Below are positions 16,246-25,542 of a stretch of 64,000 nucleotides of DNA, one piece after another. Every line of letters begins with the position of its first letter. Position 1 is the first letter of the stretch. The translations under genes and the position numbers were made by a program. Source of the stretch: an uncultured Acidobacteriota bacterium (GTDB taxonomy: Bacteria; Acidobacteriota; Terriglobia; Bryobacterales; Bryobacteraceae); the NCBI GenBank assembly GCA_902826685.1, contig CADEFT010000017.1:62001-126000 (forward strand), given 5' to 3'. The notes beneath the pieces were generated by a model, which searched no databases, was not told the DNA's origin, and saw only the letters and a program-made list of their open reading frames with translations.

Positions 16246-17037
16246 ATGCGGGATTGCGAGATTATCAACGAGAATCTCCGCTGTGCGCTGGCTGGATTTT
16301 CCTGGGTGGATGCGGCCGGGGAGACGGCGCGCGTGGCGGGGCTGAGCCTCTCCTTCTCCGGCGTGCCGTATGGGCTGTTCAACACGGCGGTGGTGTCCGA
16401 TGCGGCCCGCTGCGGCGATATGGGGGAATTGCTGAACGGCGCGGCGGGATTTTTCGCGCGCAAACGGTCGCCGTGGTCCATCTGGTTTTGTGAGGATTTC
16501 TTTGCCGACCGGCAGCAGCGGCGCCAGGCTTCGGTATCGCTCGCCGCCATGGGACTGAAGAGCGTGATGGCGGCGCCGGGCATGATCGCGCATCGCATGA
16601 GCCCGCCTCGAAACGAACTGCCGTCTCTGGAGTGCGTGCGTGTGGGACAGGTAAAGACGGCCTTCGATTTCAGCCACACCATGGCGGCGGCGTTCGTGGT
16701 GCCGCTCGATATGTCCGACCGTGTGTACGCAAGCGAGCGGCTGTGGACCGGACCGGTGCGCGGCTATGTCGGCTATGCCGGCGGCGAGCCCGTGGCCACA
16801 ACGGCGATCGTCATCGGCGGCGGGGCAATTGGCTTGTATGCGGTGGCGACGCATCCACGCCATCAGCGCAAAGGCTATGGAGAATCGCTGATGCGCACGG
16901 TGCTGGAAGACGTGATTCGAGAGACGTCGATCGACACGGTGGTGCTGCAATCGAGCCGGTCCGGCTTTTCGCTTTATCAGCGGATGGGATTCCGGCAGGT
17001 AACGCAGTTTTCGGTGTTTCTGGCGGAGCGGCCTTGA
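16246..17037 (+). CDS. GNAT-family N-acetyltransferase
   Basis: A 263-residue protein. The C-terminal half (about 125-260) is a GNAT domain with acetyl-CoA motif ATHPRHQRKGYGESLM and the closing SGFSLYQRMGFRQV. The N-terminal 120 residues look like a second, degenerate GNAT-like half, as in tandem-GNAT proteins. The acceptor substrate is not predictable. It follows priA by 22 bp on the same strand and is convergent with the gene at 17042. Confidence 0.8.
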   Translation: MRDCEIINENLRCALAGFSWVDAAGETARVAGLSLSFSGVPYGLFNTAVVSDAARCGDMGELLNGAAGFFARKRSPWSIWFCEDFFADRQQRRQASVSLAAMGLKSVMAAPGMIAHRMSPPRNELPSLECVRVGQVKTAFDFSHTMAAAFVVPLDMSDRVYASERLWTGPVRGYVGYAGGEPVATTAIVIGGGAIGLYAVATHPRHQRKGYGESLMRTVLEDVIRETSIDTVVLQSSRSGFSLYQRMGFRQVTQFSVFLAERP

Positions 17038-17041
17038 AGCT

Positions 17042-17620
17042 TCAGTGCTCGTGGAGGCACGCCGGGAACTCGGCGAGCACGGTGTTGCCGGCGTAGTGAA
17101 GGCTTTCTACCAGTCCTTGCTTCGAGGTGAAGAAGCCATCGGCGGTCATGCTCTTGAAGGCTTTCATAAAGGCCGCTTCGGTGGAAAGTTTGGGCTCTGT
17201 CCGCGCCTGCCCCTGACGCCAGGGGCCGGGCTTCGCTTTATCGGCCTGCTCGATCAGCGGAGTGAGCAACGCGATCTGCCGTTCTTCGGAGAGTTCCGGA
17301 AACTTCTCGCGCTGAAGCCAGGCGAAGCCCTGCCGGAACAGCTTGCGCCAGCGGGCGCTGCTTGAAACCACATAGTCGATGTACATCGGCACGCCGGCGG
17401 CGACCGCACCAGGGGTAGCGGTGGCGGGGATGATGAGATCGGCGAGCCTGGTCACCAGCGCCATTTCGGCGGGCGTGAAGACGAGCGGCTTCGAAGGCGG
17501 CGCGGGCGCATTGGGTGACTGGTGCGCATGCTGGCCGTAGAGCTCATCGGCCGAGTAGGGGAAGGCGCAGGTGGAGCCGACGGCTCCGATGATCTTGAGG
17601 GTTTCGCGGCGATCGGCCAT
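17042..17620 (-). CDS. Gluconate 2-dehydrogenase subunit 3-like protein
   Basis: A 192-residue protein of the gluconate dehydrogenase gamma-subunit family. Starts MADRRETLKIIGAVGSTCAF, a twin-arginine signal (DRRETLK). The family core FTPAEMALVTRLADLIIPATATPGAVAAGVPMY begins near residue 48. It starts 4 bases after the GMC oxidoreductase. In known systems the small subunit carries the large FAD subunit through the Tat system and helps its assembly; electrons normally pass to a cytochrome c subunit, which is not encoded next to this pair. Confidence 0.85.
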   Translation of the reverse strand: MADRRETLKIIGAVGSTCAFPYSADELYGQHAHQSPNAPAPPSKPLVFTPAEMALVTRLADLIIPATATPGAVAAGVPMYIDYVVSSSARWRKLFRQGFAWLQREKFPELSEERQIALLTPLIEQADKAKPGPWRQGQARTEPKLSTEAAFMKAFKSMTADGFFTSKQGLVESLHYAGNTVLAEFPACLHEH

Positions 17621-17624
17621 GGTT

Positions 17625-19187
17625 TCAGAGTTCCTTGTTCTTGAGCTGGCCGGCGATACGCCCGGCGGTGCGAGCGGCCAGAGCCATCATGGTGTGCGTG
17701 GGATTCTTCTCCGACGCCGACGGGAAGGCGCTGCCATCGACGACGAACAGATTCGGCACATCGTGCGACTGGCACCATTGGTTGAGCACGCTCGTCTTGG
17801 AATCGGAACCCATGCGGCAGCCGCCCAGTTCGTGGTTGGTGCGCGGCTCATCGCTGACGGAAAGGATCTCCGCGCCGGCCGATTCGAGAATGCGCACCGA
17901 CCAGGCGGTCATGTCCTTGAAGATCTTCAAATCGTTTTCGCCGAAGAAGACGTTGCGGCGGGCCAGCGGCAAGCCGTAGGCGTCCTTTTTCGAGTGATCG
18001 AGATCGACGAAACAGCGGTCGTTGGGCAGCATTTCGCCGTAGGGCGAGAAGGTGAGAAACGCCGGGTAGCGATCCTCCACGGCCTGCTTGAAGCCTTTGC
18101 CCAACCCGCCGATGTCGCGCGCCCAGCCCACCGAGCGGCGGTTCTGATAATTGAACTGGATGCCGAAGCTGCGGGCGTAGTCGCGCTTGCGGCTATGCAT
18201 GAACGACGGCACGTAAGCATGGTCGAGGAAGCCTTCGTCATTGGCGGCGGGCTGGCCGATCATTTCCTTGAGGAAGCATTGCACGCCGCCGGTGAAATGC
18301 GGGATGAAATCCTTGCCCAGGTGTCCGGAAGAGTTGCCGAGTCCGGTGGGATAGAGCCGCGATTTCGACATCAGCAGCAGCGCCACGCTTTGCACGCAGG
18401 CGCAGGAGACGACGACGACGCGTCCGCGGACTTCGCCTTCGGCCTTGGTGAGGCGATTGAGGAAACGAACCCCGGTGACGCGATTTTCCGTCGAAACCAT
18501 CACTTCTCGCACGATGGAATCGCCCATCACTTCGAGGTGACCGGTCTTGACGGCGGGCGCGATATGGCAATCGGCCGAGTTATACTTGGCCACCACGTCG
18601 CAGCCGGCCATGCAGTTGCCGCAGAAGTGGCACGACGGACGTCCGGCCATCGGCTTCGACAAAGTGGACTTGCGGACGTGGATGACGTTCACGCCGAGCC
18701 TTGCGGCGCCGCGCTTGACGATGAGATCGGAGCACTTCATCGGCACCGGCGGCAGAAAGTGGCCGTCGGGCAGATCTTCGAGACCGTCGAGATTGCCGCA
18801 GACGCCGACTTCGCGTTCGATGCGGTCATAGTAGGGCGCCATGTCGCGATATTCGAGAGGCCAGTCGGCGCCGGCGCCGTCGTGCGAACGCCCCTTGAAA
18901 TCGCGCTGGCTGAAGCGCCAGGCGACGGCGTTCCAGGTGAGGCTCTTGCCGCCGATGCCGCGCGAGCGTTCGGAATCGAAGCCCTGCTTGCCCGGCTTCA
19001 TCACCGGAATATGCCGGTTGGGGAAGTGGAACGGCATGGCGTGGGTGTTAAAATCGGTGCGGGTGTTGATTTTCGGCCCGCCTTCGACCAGCGCCACATC
19101 GACACCGTAGTGAGCCAGGTGCGCGGCCAGAGTGCCGCCGGAGGGTCCGGAGCCTACCACGACCACATCGTAAGTTTTCTGTGCCAT
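17625..19187 (-). CDS. GMC-family FAD-dependent oxidoreductase
   Basis: A 520-residue flavoprotein with the N-terminal Rossmann motif VVVGSGPSGGTLAAHLA (12-17 region). The C-terminal GMC domain carries NHELGGCRMG and NPTHTMMALAARTAGRIA, containing the catalytic His. A cysteine cluster CHFCGNCMAGC near residue 190 is shared with membrane-linked gluconate/sorbitol dehydrogenase-type members. It likely oxidises a sugar or polyol at the membrane with the subunit-3 protein encoded 4 bases downstream. GGGAA precedes the ATG, and the start lies 3 bases after the rmuC stop. Confidence 0.88.
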   Translation of the reverse strand: MAQKTYDVVVVGSGPSGGTLAAHLAHYGVDVALVEGGPKINTRTDFNTHAMPFHFPNRHIPVMKPGKQGFDSERSRGIGGKSLTWNAVAWRFSQRDFKGRSHDGAGADWPLEYRDMAPYYDRIEREVGVCGNLDGLEDLPDGHFLPPVPMKCSDLIVKRGAARLGVNVIHVRKSTLSKPMAGRPSCHFCGNCMAGCDVVAKYNSADCHIAPAVKTGHLEVMGDSIVREVMVSTENRVTGVRFLNRLTKAEGEVRGRVVVVSCACVQSVALLLMSKSRLYPTGLGNSSGHLGKDFIPHFTGGVQCFLKEMIGQPAANDEGFLDHAYVPSFMHSRKRDYARSFGIQFNYQNRRSVGWARDIGGLGKGFKQAVEDRYPAFLTFSPYGEMLPNDRCFVDLDHSKKDAYGLPLARRNVFFGENDLKIFKDMTAWSVRILESAGAEILSVSDEPRTNHELGGCRMGSDSKTSVLNQWCQSHDVPNLFVVDGSAFPSASEKNPTHTMMALAARTAGRIAGQLKNKEL

Positions 19188-19190
19188 GGA

Positions 19191-20231
19191 TCAATTTCCC
19201 TGGCGGGCGGCGCGGGCGGCGGAATCGACGGGTTTGGGATTCTCCATCTCTTCGGCGGAACCGGCGCCCAGTTCGTACATGCGGCGGGCGCCGGGAACGA
19301 CGCGCGTTTCCCAGGCTCCCACGGCGCGATTGTAGACCTGCACGGTCCGTTCGAGTTGCACGCCCATGGCGGAAAGCTCGACGGCCATGGCGCGCAGGCG
19401 TTCGTAAAGCTGCGACCCGAGGTCGCGGATTTCTTCGGCGCGCTGTTCGGCGCGCTGCTGGCGCCAACCGAAGGCCACGGTCTTCAGCAGGGCGATGAGA
19501 GTGGTGGGCGTGGCAAGGATGACGCGCCGGTCGGCTCCGTATTCGAGCAATTCGGGCTCCTGTTCGAGAGCGGCGCTGAAGAACGCCTCGCCTGGCAGGA
19601 ACATCACGACGAATTCGGGCGCGTCGGTGAATTGATCCCAGTAGGACTTGGCGCTGAGGCGCACGATCTGGGCGCGTACCTGGCCGGCGAACTCCTTCAT
19701 CTTGGCCGAGCGGGCGGCATCGTCGAGCAACTCCTGCGCTTCGAGGTAGCCGTTTAGCGGGGTCTTGGCGTCCACCACCATGCGGCGGCCGTTGGGCAGG
19801 TGGATGAGCATATCGGGCCGCGTCTTGCGCGGTTCGCCGTTCTTCTCCTGGGTTCGTTCCGCACTGGACTGCTCCTGGAAATCGACATGATCGGCCATGC
19901 CGGCCAGCTCGGCGACGCGGCGCAACTGCATCTCGCCCCAACGGCCTTTGACGCCGGGCGAGCGAAGGGCGCTCGACAGCCGCGACGTTTCCTTCTGAAG
20001 ATCGATCTCGCACATGGCCAGATGGCGGATCTGCTCGCTGAGCTTGGCTTGCGAGGTCTCGCGGGCGAGCTCGAAGTTGTGAAGCTTCTCCTCCATCTGC
20101 TTGAGCGAATCCCGCAGAGAGTCGACGAGTTCGCCGCTGCCGGTCTGGCGATACATCAGCCAAACCGCCAATCCCCCCAGAAAGAACGCGGCCACAAGGC
20201 CGAAGAAGAGCATCATCTGATCGATCAGCAT
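19191..20231 (-). CDS. rmuC: RmuC-family DNA recombination protein
   Basis: A 346-residue protein with one N-terminal membrane segment (MMLFFGLVAAFFLGGLAVWLMY), a coiled coil (about 35-85) and the RmuC nuclease-like domain (about 95-310; GVKGRWGEMQLRRVAELAGM, RPDMLIHLPNGRRMVVDAKTPL, FLPGEAFFSAAL). RmuC limits rearrangements at inverted repeats in E. coli, and the fold resembles restriction-type nucleases. The two genes behind it are oxidoreductase subunits, so the operon link is probably about expression rather than shared function. Confidence 0.92.
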   Translation of the reverse strand: MLIDQMMLFFGLVAAFFLGGLAVWLMYRQTGSGELVDSLRDSLKQMEEKLHNFELARETSQAKLSEQIRHLAMCEIDLQKETSRLSSALRSPGVKGRWGEMQLRRVAELAGMADHVDFQEQSSAERTQEKNGEPRKTRPDMLIHLPNGRRMVVDAKTPLNGYLEAQELLDDAARSAKMKEFAGQVRAQIVRLSAKSYWDQFTDAPEFVVMFLPGEAFFSAALEQEPELLEYGADRRVILATPTTLIALLKTVAFGWRQQRAEQRAEEIRDLGSQLYERLRAMAVELSAMGVQLERTVQVYNRAVGAWETRVVPGARRMYELGAGSAEEMENPKPVDSAARAARQGN

Positions 20232-20263
20232 CCGCTTTATCTTCGCAAACTATGACACCGGAT

Positions 20264-21214
20264 TCAGTACTGTTTTTGAGCGGGTGGTTTTGGCGCTTCG
20301 TTTTCGAACGAGACGGTGGATTCGGTGGTGGAAATCGTGGATTCGGCGCTGAACTTGCGGTAGTTCTTGAACTCGATGTCGTTTTTCGAACAGGACTTCT
20401 GATAGCGGACGCAGGCGAGATTGGCGGAGTTGGTGGGAAGGACGTAAGAGTTTGAGCCGATCTTGACGGGCCCGAAGTCCATGGTCATCTCGGCGTGATC
20501 GAGCGGGTAAGTATTGGGGATCTCCTGCGCCTCCATTTCAAGGCGGCGCACCATCTTTTCGCTGGGATCGATCCAGATCTTGCCGGAGAACTTGGGGCGG
20601 AGCTTTTGATTGTCGTATTCGAGCGTCCAGCCAGAGCGGGACTTGGGGACGGTGTAGGTGAAGACCTCTACCTCGACGCCGGCGATGGTTTCCTTTTTGA
20701 GCGGGGTGAACTCGGCAACGCCGGGCGACATGACGTGGGCGAGGGTGCGTCCATATTCGCCTTCGGACCAGGAACCGGATTCGCGCGTTGCCAGCCACTC
20801 CACCGGTTTGCCGTTGCGTTTGGTGTTGCGGTATTCCTCTTTGCCATCGACGAACATGACCTCGACGGCGATGGTGTCCTGCAGCTTCCATTTATCCCGG
20901 GCGCCGCCTGAATTGTGGCGGCGGATGATCTGATCGCAGACAAAATTGGGAAGCTCGCCGGTATAGGAGGCGGCCTTGAGGCGCACCTGATCGATGAGGG
21001 AGAGCGGCACGTCCGCCCGTTCCTCGGCGGCGCCGGGGGACGCCTCGGAATCGGGCCTGACGATGACGGTGGCCAGCCCGTCGCAATTCTGCTGGCGTTT
21101 TACCGTTTTGCCTCGCCGCAGTACGGGACGGCCGGGGTCGTCGTCATCGGCCGGACAGGGCCGCTGCTGTGCCCAGGCGGAAACCGCGAGCGCGAGCAGC
21201 AGCAGGTATCGCAT
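20264..21214 (-). CDS. Exported protein of unknown function, acidobacterial type
   Basis: A 316-residue protein. ATG 21214 gives a Sec signal peptide (RYLLLLALAVSAWAQQ); the frame stays open upstream but the extension overlaps the divergent receptor gene and looks non-coding. The mature part is beta-rich with LPNFVCDQIIRRH near residue 90 and FSGKIWIDPSEKMVRRLEM near 220, a layout like lipoprotein-carrier-type beta folds. I recognise it only as a type common in Acidobacteriota secretomes; function unknown. Divergent from the receptor at 21275, with 60 bp between them. Confidence 0.65.
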   Translation of the reverse strand: MRYLLLLALAVSAWAQQRPCPADDDDPGRPVLRRGKTVKRQQNCDGLATVIVRPDSEASPGAAEERADVPLSLIDQVRLKAASYTGELPNFVCDQIIRRHNSGGARDKWKLQDTIAVEVMFVDGKEEYRNTKRNGKPVEWLATRESGSWSEGEYGRTLAHVMSPGVAEFTPLKKETIAGVEVEVFTYTVPKSRSGWTLEYDNQKLRPKFSGKIWIDPSEKMVRRLEMEAQEIPNTYPLDHAEMTMDFGPVKIGSNSYVLPTNSANLACVRYQKSCSKNDIEFKNYRKFSAESTISTTESTVSFENEAPKPPAQKQY

Positions 21215-21274
21215 CGATATTAGGATGCACCAGAACGGGCGCCGGTTACAAAATGCGGTATTCTTCCGAGTGCC

Positions 21275-24200
21275 ATGTCTGCTTTCAGGGTTCTTTGGAT
21301 TTTTCTTCCGGCTTTCGCCTGGGCGCAGGTACAAAGCGGCACCATCGTCGGTACGGTCAACGATCAGGCAGGGGCTGCGGTGGCCGGCGCCAAGGTCACG
21401 CTGGTGAACGACGGGACTCGTTTCACGCGCGCGGTGACCACCAACGATTCGGGCCAATACGTGGCCACGTCGGTACCAACCGGCGGGTACGCCATCACGG
21501 TGGAGCACGCCGGTTTTCAAAAGACGGTGCGCAGCGGTTTGCAGCTTACCGCCGCCGACACGCTGACGGTGGACCTGCAGCTTCAGGTCGGCAACGTGCA
21601 GGAGACGATCGAGGTGAGAGAGACGGCGCCGCTGCTGCAATCGCAGACGGCGACGGTGTCGTCGCTGGTCACCAATCAACAGATGGTGGAGATGCCGCTC
21701 AACGGGCGCACGTTCACCGCGCTATTGAAGCTGAGCCCGGGCGCCTATGCCGGGTCGAGCGCGAATCTTTCCACTTCGCAATATGCGATGCGCGGCGACG
21801 TGAACATTTCCGTGAATGGATCGAGCGCGCAGAACAACACCTACCTGATCGACGGCATGGTGAACCGCAACCTCTGGCTTTCCACGCTGATTATGGTTCC
21901 GACGGTGGATTCCATTCAGGAAGTGCGCATGATGACGAGCAACTACTCGGCCGAGTATGGGGCGGCGGCGGGCGCGATCACCATCGTGCAGACACGATCG
22001 GGAACCAATCAGCTCCACGGCAGCCTTTACGAATTTCTGCGCAACGACAAGCTGGACGCCAATACGTTTTTCAACAACCGGCTGGGCGCGCCTAAGCCGG
22101 CGTTCCGGCGCAACGAATTCGGCGGGACGATCGGCGGACCGGTGCGCAAGGACCGCACGTTTTTCTTCGCCGACTATCAGGGGATTCGTTTGCGGCAGCC
22201 GCGCACGGTGATTTCGACGATTCCGACCCTCGCCCAGCGGCAATGGGTTACGAGCGGCGACTTTTCCGGATTGGGCACCACCGTCTTCGATCCGGCGAAC
22301 GTGGTGGGCGGCCAGCGCATGGCATTTGGCGGCAACCGCATTCCCACGGCGCGGCTGGATCCGGCGGCGGTGCGGTTGACCGGGTTGCTGCCCGATCCCA
22401 CCAGTTCCGCCACGACGCGCAACTTCGTCTATAACCCGACGGTGGCGCAGCGGACCGATCAGTTCGATGTGAGGCTCGATCAGAACCTGGGCAACAGCGA
22501 CCGCGTGTTCTTCAAGTACAGCTATGACGATACGCTGCTGATTACGCCGGGGAACGTGCCGGCGCCGGCGGGATCGAATCTGCCCATCAGCCGGTTCCTT
22601 TCCTCCGACGGCACCGACACCGGTACGGAGACGCCGCTGAAGAACTGGTCGGCCACGTTCAACTATGTGAAGGTGTTCGGGGCCAATATCGTGAACGAGG
22701 TGAGGCTGGGCGCGGTGCGTTGGAACCAATACATTTCACCGCTGGGCAATACGCTCAACACGGCTACGGCAGTGGGCATTCCCGGCATCAATATCAACGA
22801 CAAGTCGGGCGGTCTGCCGAGCATGGCCATCACGGGGTTCCGCAACATCGGCGATGCGTCGACCTATCCGGAAAACAGCCAGTCGATTTCGTTTCAGTAT
22901 GAGGACATTCTGACGGTGGTGAAAAACGCGCACACGCTGAAGTTCGGCGGGCAATACGTACGGCACCGGTTCAATGGATTTTCGGCGTTTCCGACGCGCG
23001 GGACGTTCGATTTCAATGGCCAGTTTACGCGGCAGATCGGCACCAACATCGCCACGACGGCGCTTTCGGACTGGGCGCTGGGCGCGGTCAGCGCGAGCAA
23101 TCGCAACGTTCTGGTGGGCACGTTCGGCATGCGGTTCTTCAACCTGGCGGCGTTTTTCGACGATTCATGGCGCGTATCGAACCGGCTGACGGTGAACTAC
23201 GGCGTGCGTTATGAACTGCTGGCGCCGCCCTATGAAGTGCATGACCGCTGGTCGAACTTCAACGTGGATACGGCGAGGCTCGAAATCGCCGGGCGGGATG
23301 GCGCGGGGCGCCGGCTGCGTAAGCTCGATACGAACAACGTGTCGCCGCGGCTGGGCGTGACCTACATGCTGACTTCCGATCGCAAGACGGTGATGCGCGC
23401 GGGCTTCGGCAGTTCGTTTGTCGAAGCGGGCCAGGGCGGCGGACAGCTTTACAAGAACCTTCCGTTTTTCTTCTCGAACGTGGTGGCGACGGATCAGAAC
23501 GCCGCGCCGCCCTCTCTGCTCTCACAAGGTTTGCCAGCGCCGGTGGCGCCCGACTTAAACGACCGGGTGGCGCTTTCGGGCGGCAATCCGAACGCATGGG
23601 ATTACGGATTGAAATCGACGCAGACGATGCAGTGGAGCTTCGGGTTGCAGCGCGAGATCGTACAGGACTTGCTGGTGGACGTTTCCTATGTCGGCACACG
23701 GACGCTGGGGCTGATCGCCAACGTGAACATCAACCAATCGGTGCCGGGGGCGGGGGCGCAGGGTCCGCGGCGGCCTTTCTTTGCGCGGAATCCGGGGTTG
23801 ACGAACCTGACTTACCGCACCAACTTCGGCGCGGCGAAGTATCATTCGCTGCAGACGCGCGTGGAAAAGCGGGCACGCGGCGGATTGACGATGTCGCTGG
23901 CCTATACGTGGTCGCATTTCCTTTCAAACGGGGGCAATATCAACGGGGGCGGCAACGCGCCGCCGCAGGATGCGCGGTGTTATGCCTGCGAGTGGGGATC
24001 GATGCCCGAGGACCGGCGGCACATCGCGGTGTTCAATCACGTGTGGGATCTGCCGTTTGGCCAGGGCCGCCGCTTTGCCACAAGCGGACCGGCATCGTGG
24101 CTGATCGGCGGGTGGAGTTTGAACGGCATCTGGTCCATGGCGACTGGCGAGCATTTCACGCCGACGCTGGCCGCGGCCGTGTCGAATTCCGCCGGTGGCA

Positions 24201-24550
24201 GCGCGGACCGGCCGAATCGCATCGCCGATGGCAACCTGCCCACGGGCAGCCGGACGATTGACCGCTGGTTCGATCTGGCGGCGTTTGCCACTCCGGCGCA
24301 GTTTTCCTTCGGGAACGCGGGCCGTGGGATTTTGGTGGGACCGGGGAGCTTCAACGTCGATGCCGGCGTTCACCGCCAGTTCCGGATCGGCGACCGGTAC
24401 AAGGTGACGTTCCGCTGGGAAATGTTCAATGCGTTTAACCGCGCCAACTTCGGGACGCCGAATGCGGCGATCGGGAATCCGCAGGCGGGCCAGATCAGTG
24501 CGACGGCTCCAGCGCGGATTCAGCAGGCGGCGTTGAAGTTCGTATTTTAA
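21275..24550 (+). CDS. Large TonB-dependent receptor with carboxypeptidase-regulatory-like domain
   Basis: A 1091-residue outer-membrane protein of the Oar-like type. Signal peptide 1-18 (ending FAWAQ). Residues 20-105 are the regulatory-like beta sandwich (GTIVGTVNDQAGAAVAGAKV). The plug region includes NQQMVEMPLNGRTFTALL; NNTYLIDGMVN and TVDSIQEVRMMTSNYSAEYG are family signatures. The C-terminus QQAALKFVF ends in the aromatic residue expected for outer-membrane insertion. Ligand unknown; relatives are thought to import oligosaccharides or export/display proteins. Probably monocistronic. Confidence 0.9.
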   Translation: MSAFRVLWIFLPAFAWAQVQSGTIVGTVNDQAGAAVAGAKVTLVNDGTRFTRAVTTNDSGQYVATSVPTGGYAITVEHAGFQKTVRSGLQLTAADTLTVDLQLQVGNVQETIEVRETAPLLQSQTATVSSLVTNQQMVEMPLNGRTFTALLKLSPGAYAGSSANLSTSQYAMRGDVNISVNGSSAQNNTYLIDGMVNRNLWLSTLIMVPTVDSIQEVRMMTSNYSAEYGAAAGAITIVQTRSGTNQLHGSLYEFLRNDKLDANTFFNNRLGAPKPAFRRNEFGGTIGGPVRKDRTFFFADYQGIRLRQPRTVISTIPTLAQRQWVTSGDFSGLGTTVFDPANVVGGQRMAFGGNRIPTARLDPAAVRLTGLLPDPTSSATTRNFVYNPTVAQRTDQFDVRLDQNLGNSDRVFFKYSYDDTLLITPGNVPAPAGSNLPISRFLSSDGTDTGTETPLKNWSATFNYVKVFGANIVNEVRLGAVRWNQYISPLGNTLNTATAVGIPGININDKSGGLPSMAITGFRNIGDASTYPENSQSISFQYEDILTVVKNAHTLKFGGQYVRHRFNGFSAFPTRGTFDFNGQFTRQIGTNIATTALSDWALGAVSASNRNVLVGTFGMRFFNLAAFFDDSWRVSNRLTVNYGVRYELLAPPYEVHDRWSNFNVDTARLEIAGRDGAGRRLRKLDTNNVSPRLGVTYMLTSDRKTVMRAGFGSSFVEAGQGGGQLYKNLPFFFSNVVATDQNAAPPSLLSQGLPAPVAPDLNDRVALSGGNPNAWDYGLKSTQTMQWSFGLQREIVQDLLVDVSYVGTRTLGLIANVNINQSVPGAGAQGPRRPFFARNPGLTNLTYRTNFGAAKYHSLQTRVEKRARGGLTMSLAYTWSHFLSNGGNINGGGNAPPQDARCYACEWGSMPEDRRHIAVFNHVWDLPFGQGRRFATSGPASWLIGGWSLNGIWSMATGEHFTPTLAAAVSNSAGGSADRPNRIADGNLPTGSRTIDRWFDLAAFATPAQFSFGNAGRGILVGPGSFNVDAGVHRQFRIGDRYKVTFRWEMFNAFNRANFGTPNAAIGNPQAGQISATAPARIQQAALKFVF

Positions 24551-24597
24551 GGAACAAGACGGATGCGGTTTCCGTATCTTGGTTCTGGAGGACGACG

Positions 24598-24807
24598 ATG
24601 TTCACCTTCCTGCTTTGGCTGCTGTTGCTGGTGGTGTGCTGGCCGCTGGCGCTGATGGCCCTGGTGCTTTACCCGATCGTGTGGATTCTCACGCTGCCGT
24701 TCCGCATTGTCGGCATCGCGGTGGGGGGAGTCTTCGCGCTGCTGAAAGCGATTCTGTTCCTGCCTGCCAGAGTACTGGGCGGACCGGGACAGTTCCGGTC
24801 CGCTTAA
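24598..24807 (+). CDS. Small hydrophobic membrane protein
   Basis: A 69-residue protein with two nearly continuous hydrophobic segments (about 3-34 and 38-60) and a short basic/Gly-rich tail. Its ATG has a strong GGAGG Shine-Dalgarno 6 bases upstream, which supports it as a real gene despite its size. No family recognised. Confidence 0.6.
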   Translation: MFTFLLWLLLLVVCWPLALMALVLYPIVWILTLPFRIVGIAVGGVFALLKAILFLPARVLGGPGQFRSA

Positions 24808-24820
24808 CGGTAAGTGCGAA

Positions 24821-25432
24821 TCAGGCCTTGCGCCGCAGGACGGCACACGCGAGGACGCCGGCGGCCATGAGCGCGAGGCTCGAAGGTTCCGGTGTCTCGG
24901 CGAAGTTGGCCGCGGCAAACGACGTGAAGGCATCGCGGCCGGCCTGGCCCGAAAGATTGGTCATACGGGCGAGGATTTTCAGGTCGGACGTGTTGTCGTT
25001 CAAATCGGTGGAGTAGACCAGACGGGCCAAATCCAGGTTGCTGTTGAAGTAGATAAAGAACCCCGGACCGGGCGAGGTAAAGCGGGCGGCAATCAGATTG
25101 GCCGCGTTGCCGGCACCGAATGCCGTCCCGGCATTGGCGTCGTCATCGAAGGATCGAAGTACCACCACATTAATGCCGCTCACCGGCAGGTTGCCGGCGA
25201 TATCGTTGGCGAACTGAAGGGGACCGACGCCGAACACGAAGGGGTTGAACACGAACGTGTCGGTGGCGATGTTGAAGGTGATCGATGGTTCGCCGCCAAC
25301 AACCTGACGCCCAGGCGTGGTGAGCGCGGTGGAGCCGGCGAATGGATCTGTGTCAAAAGTGAAGATCGCGGCCTCAAGAGCTGAGCCAAGGCAGAGCGCC
25401 GCCATTATCATCGTCAAAAATTTTTTGTTCAT
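24821..25432 (-). CDS. PEP-CTERM sorting-signal exported protein
   Basis: A 203-residue secreted protein. Signal peptide at 1-21 (KKFLTMIMAALCLGSALEA). The C-terminus is a textbook PEP-CTERM tail: PEPSSLALMAAGVLACAVLRRKA, that is PEP, a hydrophobic helix and a basic end. PEP-CTERM proteins are processed by exosortase and usually end up in the extracellular matrix; no exosortase gene lies in this window. The middle part is unremarkable beta-rich sequence. GAGG precedes the ATG, and a good promoter lies at 25476-25503. Confidence 0.8.
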   Translation of the reverse strand: MNKKFLTMIMAALCLGSALEAAIFTFDTDPFAGSTALTTPGRQVVGGEPSITFNIATDTFVFNPFVFGVGPLQFANDIAGNLPVSGINVVVLRSFDDDANAGTAFGAGNAANLIAARFTSPGPGFFIYFNSNLDLARLVYSTDLNDNTSDLKILARMTNLSGQAGRDAFTSFAAANFAETPEPSSLALMAAGVLACAVLRRKA

Positions 25433-25475
25433 TTGGAATACCTCATCTTGGAATGGATGAGCCGTGATTAGTAAG

Positions 25476-25503
25476 AGTGTATCGGAGTTGCGGAAAAAAT
25501 CAA
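25476..25503 (-). promoter_or_regulatory. Promoter of the PEP-CTERM gene
   Basis: On the minus strand TTGATT (25498-25503), 16-bp spacer, TACACT (25476-25481), giving a leader of about 40 bases before ATG 25432. Confidence 0.45.
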
Positions 25504-25542
25504 TGGTCGAATGGGCATGCGATGATGTGGGCTGATTCGATT

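Noticed and set aside
21215..21679. Upstream extension of the exported unknown protein
   Set aside because: It runs antisense into the receptor gene; ATG 21214 gives a clean signal peptide.
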